Assembly: GCA_026706325.1 (NCBI GenBank) | Contig: JAPOYZ010000474.1 | Location: 1 to 19,471 of the forward strand | DNA from: Candidatus Aminicenantota bacterium | GTDB lineage: Bacteria; Acidobacteriota; UBA6911; RPQK01; JAJDTT01 | Direction of reading: 5' to 3' | DNA length: 19,471 nucleotides | Shown here: piece after piece, positions 15,172 to 19,471 of the stretch | Position numbering within the stretch: the stretch's first letter is position 1 | Layout: the number at the start of each line of letters is the position of its first letter | Notes under the pieces: generated by a model | The model's database searches: none | The model's input: the letters and a program-made list of their open reading frames with translations, nothing else | Told to the model about the DNA's origin: nothing | Made by a program: the position numbers and the translations under genes

Positions 15172-16877
15172 TCCGGATCACTCCCGTCAGGAGGTCCTTC
15201 CAGGAAGGCAACCACCCCCGCAGCCAAGGCCGAAATCAGACGCTGTTGGAAGGGTTGCAAGGTCAGGTTCAACCGGTCCACCGCGTTGGTCAGTTGCCCG
15301 AACTCGACGACGATCCCCGCGGCCGCCACCGACTGCAGGACCGTCAATGGGGCTTCGATGACCTGATTCTCAACCTCGTAAGCTTGATTCAGGCTCTCCT
15401 GAACCGCCGCGGCCAGATCCCGGCTCCGCGGCTGGTATCGTTCCTGGCCCATTTCCCAGAGAACGAACTTTCCCTGCTCTTCGGGCTCCGGTTCGGGTTC
15501 TACTTGGCTCACCACGATCTCGACGTCGTTCTCCTCCTCCTCGCCCTCCCCGGTTTCCGATTCCGGTTGCGGCAGGTCCGGAGTCTCGCCGTCCTGGAGA
15601 GCCAACGGCTCCTCGTCGGGTTCCTCCGGCTCCGGCGGAGGCATGACCGGGGGTTTCCCATGAAAATAGACCACGCCGCCCCGCATCTCTGCGTCGGGCG
15701 CACGTCCCAGATGGAGGCTCAGGTAGGCTCGAGTTCGATTGGAGTTGCCCACGGCGCTGCGCCGGGCCGCGGAGAGATTCACGTCCCGGTCCCGGGTCAG
15801 AACCACCTCCAGGCCCCGTTTCCGAAATTCGTCTCGCAACTGCAGTGCAAACTGGAGTGCCAGATCCTTCTCGACAAACCCCTGCTCCCCCAGATCTCCT
15901 TCCCAGATGCCTCCGGAATCGCTTCCGCCATGACCCGGATCGACGACAATGACCGGCCTCTCCCGCGGGCGCCGAGTCGTGCTGAGACGGGATCGCCGCG
16001 CCGGAACCGGATCGGGACTTCCAGCGGTGGCCGGGACCGCTCTCGACGCACTGGCCGGAGCCCTCCGCATACTGCCGTGGATCTCCACGACCCTGCTCGA
16101 GGCGCCGCTGGCCCCGACGTCGCGGTACCGGCGATAGTCCTGACCCTTGTGGATGCGGTACGTTCCGAAGGGGTCCCGGGAGTTGAACCTCAGCGAGGAC
16201 ACCAGACGGGACGAAGCAGTTCCCCGCTTGGCGCCGGGACGAACCCGATAAGGACCGAACTCCACTTCGACGTAGCCCTGCCGGTCGTGGACCCGGATCG
16301 GACCCGGCCGGCTGGTGGTGAACTCGATCCGGACGTGACTGGGGTGATTCGTCACCTCCACCTTCACCCGGTTCAGATCCCGGGGCTCGAACCGGTATCT
16401 GGCGGCTCCGGTCTTGGAGAAACGCCCCGGAAGGATCGGCGCCAGCGCCCGAATCAGGAAATCCTCCGGGATGTACCAGTCGGAAGGGCCCTTCCTCCAT
16501 GCAGCGGCAGACATGAGAAGGTAGTCGACTCCCCCCCGAACCAGCGGTCTCCCGTCCAGAAAAAGGAGTTCTCCACCGGGACCGGACAGATTGAGCCGGC
16601 CCTTCGATTCCCGTCCGTCGAGCCGGAGGGCGGAAATCATGTTCTTGAGGCTGACGTAGGGCTTGCCGGACCGCTGCTCCATCGCCACCGCCGCCCTTCG
16701 GCTCCCCAGGTCCAGCAGCAACTCTCGCCGATTCTGGGCTGGCAATTCGGGGCCGAGAATGACCAGCATCCAACCGGCGGCCGCGGCCAAGCGGAACAGG
16801 CGTTTGAGGCAGGGAAACGGACACCCCCTCCCGGATTCACTCCGAATTCCGGAAGCGCGCAGCGGAGGACACGGCAT
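15168..16877 (-). CDS. N-acetylmuramoyl-L-alanine amidase (AmiC/Amidase_3 type), periplasmic
   Basis: The protein has about 569 residues from ATG 16877 (an in-frame TTG at 16886 lies upstream). A signal segment (LFRLAAAAGWMLVILGPELPAQ) follows a long n-region. Residues about 50-150 resemble a copper-amine-oxidase-N-like module, then an AMIN-like targeting region (about 160-250). The Amidase_3 domain starts near residue 305. Zinc and catalytic residues fit H316 (VDPGHGGSDSGG), E336 (VEKDLAL), H389 (LSLHLG) and E525 (VVEFGQLTN). It would cleave the amide bond between muramic acid and the stem peptide. Two oddities: the usual SIHxNA is SLHLGR, and a roughly 60-residue acidic, Pro-rich insert (about 405-465) splits the catalytic domain, near where AmiB/AmiC carry an autoinhibitory helix. 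lpxC lies just upstream. Confidence 0.92.
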   Translation of the reverse strand: MPCPPLRASGIRSESGRGCPFPCLKRLFRLAAAAGWMLVILGPELPAQNRRELLLDLGSRRAAVAMEQRSGKPYVSLKNMISALRLDGRESKGRLNLSGPGGELLFLDGRPLVRGGVDYLLMSAAAWRKGPSDWYIPEDFLIRALAPILPGRFSKTGAARYRFEPRDLNRVKVEVTNHPSHVRIEFTTSRPGPIRVHDRQGYVEVEFGPYRVRPGAKRGTASSRLVSSLRFNSRDPFGTYRIHKGQDYRRYRDVGASGASSRVVEIHGSMRRAPASASRAVPATAGSPDPVPARRSRLSTTRRPRERPVIVVDPGHGGSDSGGIWEGDLGEQGFVEKDLALQFALQLRDEFRKRGLEVVLTRDRDVNLSAARRSAVGNSNRTRAYLSLHLGRAPDAEMRGGVVYFHGKPPVMPPPEPEEPDEEPLALQDGETPDLPQPESETGEGEEEENDVEIVVSQVEPEPEPEEQGKFVLWEMGQERYQPRSRDLAAAVQESLNQAYEVENQVIEAPLTVLQSVAAAGIVVEFGQLTNAVDRLNLTLQPFQQRLISALAAGVVAFLEGPPDGSDPE

Positions 16878-16885
16878 CAGGCGCA

Positions 16886-16891
16886 ATTATA
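16886..16891 (-). promoter_or_regulatory. perfect TATAAT -10 box just before the amidase start
   Basis: TATAAT is read on the minus strand in the 54-base gap between lpxC and the amidase ATG (16877). No good -35 lies 16-18 bases upstream; TGTCAA (16918-16913) is too far, at 21 bases. If active, transcription would begin around 16880-16879, giving an almost leaderless amidase mRNA. It may be chance. Confidence 0.3.
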
Positions 16892-16931
16892 GTGGAAGGG
16901 GTACGGCGACTTTTGACACGGACCGTCAAGC

Positions 16932-17810
16932 TCAGCCGGCGGCGGCACTCGCCACCGCCGCCTCCAGCTCCGATTCGGCGACACGCCAGCGGGACGCGTT
17001 TCGAAACAATGCCGTCGCCAGATCCGTGTGCAGGGCGTGTCCCGCCTTGTAGGCGCGGACATGCCCGATCACCGGGCTGCCGCAGAGTGAGACGTCGCCG
17101 ATCAGATCCAGGACCTTGTGGCGAACGAACTCGTCGGGCGCCCGGAGTTCACCGCTCATGACGCCGTCGTCGCTCAGCACCACCGCGTTTTCGAAGGAGC
17201 CGCCCCGGATCAGATTGTTTTCCAGGAGCCGGCGGACTTCACGATAGAATCCGAAGGTCCGGGAAAAAGAGATCTCCCGTGCGTAGACCTCAGGGGTCAC
17301 CTCCAGGTCCAGCCGTTGGCGGCCGATGACGGGATGGGTGAAATCGATCTCGTAGGTCACGCGAAAAACAGGCGAAGGCTCGATGGAAACGAACTTCTCC
17401 CCGTCCGTCAGCCGGATCGGCTTTTCTACTTTGATGAAGGTCCGGGGAGCGTCCTGCTCCTCGATTCCCGCATCCTGAATCCCCTCAACGAAGGGACGGG
17501 ACGACCCGTCCAGGATGGGGACCTCCAGGGAATCGATGTCGATGTAGAGGTTGTCCAGGGCCAGGCCGTAGACCGCCGACAACAGATGCTCCACCGTGGA
17601 GAGCATCACTCCGCGTTTCATGAGGGTCGTGGCCAGGACCACGCGGGAGACGTACCGGCGGGAGGCCTCGATCTCGAAACCCTGCAGGTCGACGCGGCGG
17701 AAGACGACGCCGGTCCCCGCCGGTGCGGGCTTCAATTCGACCGCCACGCGGCATCCGGTGTGGAGCCCGATTCCCTTGACTTTGAACGGCCGGCGGATGG
17801 TCCTCTGCAT
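16932..17810 (-). CDS. lpxC: UDP-3-O-acyl-N-acetylglucosamine deacetylase LpxC
   Basis: LpxC catalyses the committed step of lipid A synthesis, removing the acetyl group from UDP-3-O-acyl-GlcNAc in the cytoplasm. From ATG 17810 the protein has 292 residues and begins MQRTIRRPFKVKGIGLHTG, as is usual; a GTG at 17831 would add 7 residues. Catalytic E74 and zinc ligand H75 (STVEHLLSA), zinc ligands H231 and D235 (RHKVLDLIGDV), and the catalytic-type H258 (AGHALH) are all present and correspond to E. coli E78, H79, H238, D242 and H265. The gene shows that the cell makes LPS. No clear ribosome site is visible before either start. The 54-base gap to the amidase suggests one transcript. Confidence 0.97.
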   Translation of the reverse strand: MQRTIRRPFKVKGIGLHTGCRVAVELKPAPAGTGVVFRRVDLQGFEIEASRRYVSRVVLATTLMKRGVMLSTVEHLLSAVYGLALDNLYIDIDSLEVPILDGSSRPFVEGIQDAGIEEQDAPRTFIKVEKPIRLTDGEKFVSIEPSPVFRVTYEIDFTHPVIGRQRLDLEVTPEVYAREISFSRTFGFYREVRRLLENNLIRGGSFENAVVLSDDGVMSGELRAPDEFVRHKVLDLIGDVSLCGSPVIGHVRAYKAGHALHTDLATALFRNASRWRVAESELEAAVASAAAG

Positions 17811-17819
17811 CTGGCCCGC

Positions 17820-17834
17820 AACGTGTTGCACGTT
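17820..17834. repeat. inverted repeat at the lpxC start
   Basis: AACGTG and CACGTT are separated by TTG, directly upstream of ATG 17810 and overlapping the alternative GTG start. It could be an operator or an mRNA hairpin controlling lpxC translation; no known binding site was recognised. Confidence 0.35.
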
Positions 17835-17963
17835 TCAGGCCAAGAACGAGGAAAGCCTTTATTTTCAGTGAATTTCGTATTTCGAACGCCGCTGGGGGGA
17901 GCGCAGAGTGTGACCTGGAATCCACAATGGTGTGGACCGCAGGACACAATATCATTTCATGGC

Positions 17964-17994
17964 AAAAGCCGTCGGCCGCCGCGGGTCTCCGGCT
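17964..17994 (-). terminator. weak intrinsic-terminator candidate
   Basis: Read on the minus strand just after the stop at 18000, AGCCG pairs with CGGCT across an 18-base GC-rich loop and is followed by a short T-run (TTTT, 17967-17964). The stem is only 5 bp and the T-run short. It might partly separate the thiF-type pair from lpxC. The remaining gap down to lpxC also holds a 6-bp inverted repeat (TCCACA/TGTGGA, 17921-17936). Confidence 0.25.
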
Positions 17995-17999
17995 GGCGG

Positions 18000-18929
18000 T
18001 CAGTCGCTCCGCCGGCCTTTTCTTCTCTTCTCCCGCTCCTTCTCCGCTTCCCGTTGCGCCTTGGCGTCCCGCTCTTCCTGCTTCCTCAGCCGCTTGGCCA
18101 TCTTCTCTTCCCACTTGGCCTTCTTCTTCTCGTCGATGGCCGGCTCCAGGAATGTGGATTCGGGAATCTGCAGGTTGTAGGCCAGGTCTTCGATGAAGAA
18201 CTGCTGTGAAATTTCTCCGTCCAGGTAGATGTCCGTCCGCAGGGGCGTGTGAACTCCCTGGATGGTGTGCCAGTTGTAGAACTCCCACTCCATCTTGTGG
18301 CGCAACCCGGTGTCGTCCGTGAACTCGTTTTCCACCTTTTCGGGGAGGTGGCTGTTCAGGTTGAAAAAGACCACCACCGAGTTGTTGGAGGCATCCAGAA
18401 ACTCCACCGCCTCGAACTCACCCTGTCCCGCAATGTCGTCGGGCCCGTAGTAGTAGAGGCTCATTCCTTCTTCGTCGAGTCGCTGCTTGATGATGAAGTT
18501 GAGGTCCTTTCGAACCGCCTTGATCCACGAGTCCAATTCCTTGTCCGGGATCTCCTCGACTTCGAACTCCCCTTCCAGCGTCCAACCCTTGTTCAACTCC
18601 ATGTTGTGAACGGCGACGAACTGCTCCTTCTCGTTCTTTCCCCTTTCGTGACGGGATTTGACTGGATCGTAGACGGTCCAGTCCCGATACCGGGTGAACC
18701 CCTTGCGGCCCTTCCGGAAGAAGAAGTACCGGCCGGACGATTGCGAGTTCCGGACCGCCAGGTAGGCGTCGCCCCCCATGGCCGTCACCGCCGCGTCGAT
18801 CACCTTCCGGGCTTTCCCCCCATCCGACGCCCGAGCCGGCGACGGCATCACAAGCGTGGTCGCCAGAATCCCCGCCCCGACAGTGAACCAACCGCGCCAC
18901 CGACATGATCTCCGGTATCTCTTCAACAT
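18000..18929 (-). CDS. secreted LolA-like protein of unknown function with basic C-terminal tail
   Basis: The start is ATG 18929, with GAGGGG 6 bases upstream, giving 309 residues. A signal peptide ends in the cleavage-type motif ARA (about residue 34: TLVMPSPARA). KVIDAAVTAMGGDAYLAVRN at the start of the mature part is a common opening of Acidobacteriota proteins related to the LolA/outer-membrane lipoprotein-sorting fold. Later come beta-rich stretches (SLYYYGPDDIAGQGEFEAVEFLDAS, then FYNWHTIQGVHTPLRTDIYLDG and SQQFFIEDL), consistent with an open beta-barrel half. The last 45 or so residues are a highly charged Lys/Glu/Arg helix (KWEEKMAKRLRKQEERDAKAQ), likely a coiled coil. I do not recognise a specific function. 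It starts 10 bases after the ThiF-type gene, so the two form a transcript pair. Confidence 0.85.
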   Translation of the reverse strand: MLKRYRRSCRWRGWFTVGAGILATTLVMPSPARASDGGKARKVIDAAVTAMGGDAYLAVRNSQSSGRYFFFRKGRKGFTRYRDWTVYDPVKSRHERGKNEKEQFVAVHNMELNKGWTLEGEFEVEEIPDKELDSWIKAVRKDLNFIIKQRLDEEGMSLYYYGPDDIAGQGEFEAVEFLDASNNSVVVFFNLNSHLPEKVENEFTDDTGLRHKMEWEFYNWHTIQGVHTPLRTDIYLDGEISQQFFIEDLAYNLQIPESTFLEPAIDEKKKAKWEEKMAKRLRKQEERDAKAQREAEKEREKRRKGRRSD

Positions 18930-18939
18930 GATTGCCCCT

Positions 18940-19471
18940 CTAACAGCCAATGTAGCGAGCGTAGACGGCCCGGGCCTCCTTCTCGTCCTCCGTTCCCCGG
19001 ATAATGGCCCGTCCGTCGCGGAACAGGGCCAGCTCGTAGCCGTTGACCTCCAATTTCATCATATAGTCGTTCAGGCTCACGCTGCCACTGGGACGGAGCC
19101 GCCGGGCGACTTGGGACAGGTCCATTCGCGAGTCTTCGCCCGGCTGGACCTGGACCGCGTTGCGGCCGCAGAGTCGAACCGAACGGCGCCGCTCCCTTCC
19201 CTCCAGAAAGCGCAGCTCGAGTGACCCGCAACAGGGACAGTCCGGGTCGCGCGCCCCCTCCAGCGAGACCAGCTTCATCCGGTTCTCCCAGACATCCACC
19301 TTCAGCATGGTGGACGCCGGCTGGGCGCCCACCAGAATTTTCAGAACCTGGGCGACCTGGTAGGAGGCCACGAGATGGACGACCGGCCCCAGGACGCTGC
19401 TGGTGTCGCACGTCTCCGCGCTGCCGGCCGCCGGCGGCTGCGGAAAGAGGCACCGGAGGCAAGGCGTGACC
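18940..19471 (-). CDS. ThiF/MoeB family adenylyltransferase, 5' end outside window
   Basis: About 177 C-terminal residues are visible and the gene enters from the right edge. The segment TPCLRCLFPQPP, then SAETCDTSSVLGPVVHLVASYQVAQVLKIL, is the region after the ATP-binding core in MoeB/ThiF-type E1-like enzymes. It includes the first pair of a four-cysteine zinc site (CLRC) and the cysteine preceding the GVLGP-type motif. CPCC supplies the second zinc pair. The end (FRDGRAIIRGTEDEKEARAVYARYIG) is typical of bacterial MoeB-like proteins that adenylate the C-terminal Gly-Gly of ubiquitin-like sulphur carriers for molybdopterin, thiamine or cysteine synthesis. An extra roughly 50-residue part between the zinc site and this end looks like a rhodanese-derived or partner-binding region, but it is not clear. 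Which carrier is used cannot be told here. Confidence 0.93.
   Translation of the reverse strand, partial: VTPCLRCLFPQPPAAGSAETCDTSSVLGPVVHLVASYQVAQVLKILVGAQPASTMLKVDVWENRMKLVSLEGARDPDCPCCGSLELRFLEGRERRRSVRLCGRNAVQVQPGEDSRMDLSQVARRLRPSGSVSLNDYMMKLEVNGYELALFRDGRAIIRGTEDEKEARAVYARYIGC

Noticed and set aside
15246..16892. 548-codon open frame on the plus strand
   Set aside because: It is antisense to the amidase gene, which shows all catalytic motifs.

Overview
The window is GC-rich (above 60% by eye), densely coded DNA with 14 genes I regard as real plus one gene stub. An LPS pathway gene (lpxC), an AmiC-type cell-wall amidase, several secreted FG-GAP/VCBS beta-propeller proteins (one with an ASPIC/UnbV domain) and a Tat-type Gfo/Idh/MocA oxidoreductase together suggest a Gram-negative, LPS-bearing bacterium. 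Acidobacteriota is my first guess and the PVC group a second. This is an inference from gene content; no rRNA or other marker is present.

Left part (1-3567). A secreted Gfo/Idh/MocA oxidoreductase runs off the left edge on the minus strand. It is divergent from a small ribbon-helix-helix antitoxin-like gene on the plus strand. The toxin expected after that antitoxin is reduced to a 42-codon stub. The stub overlaps the start of a CRTAC1-like protein (seven DxDxDG repeats plus ASPIC/UnbV). The CRTAC1-like gene ends in a palindrome that also holds the stop codon of a converging, 3'-truncated small gene. This part looks rearranged.

Middle part (3568-10289, plus strand). Two tandem, clearly homologous VCBS propeller genes overlap by ATGA. 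The second carries an added C-terminal glycosidase-like propeller. A cluster of three hairpins follows, then a phytanoyl-CoA dioxygenase-family Fe(II)/2-oxoglutarate enzyme and a sodium:solute symporter. Together these could recognise, process, import and oxidise an unknown compound, but the substrate cannot be read from the sequence.

Right part (10355-19471). queC (7-deazaguanine synthesis) and a YyaL/SSP411-type DUF255 thioredoxin-fold protein are on the plus strand. They converge on a minus-strand run. Read 5' to 3', that run is a ThiF/MoeB-family adenylyltransferase (entering from the right edge), a secreted LolA-like protein of unknown function, lpxC, a periplasmic N-acetylmuramoyl-L-alanine amidase, a membrane-anchored GerMN protein, rph (RNase PH) and rdgB (XTP/dITP pyrophosphatase). 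The gerM-rph-rdgB order matches the arrangement known from Bacillus subtilis (gerM-rph-ysnA). Here it is joined to envelope genes. I see no tRNA, rRNA, CRISPR array or intact insertion sequence. No stretch longer than about 200 bases lacks a gene.
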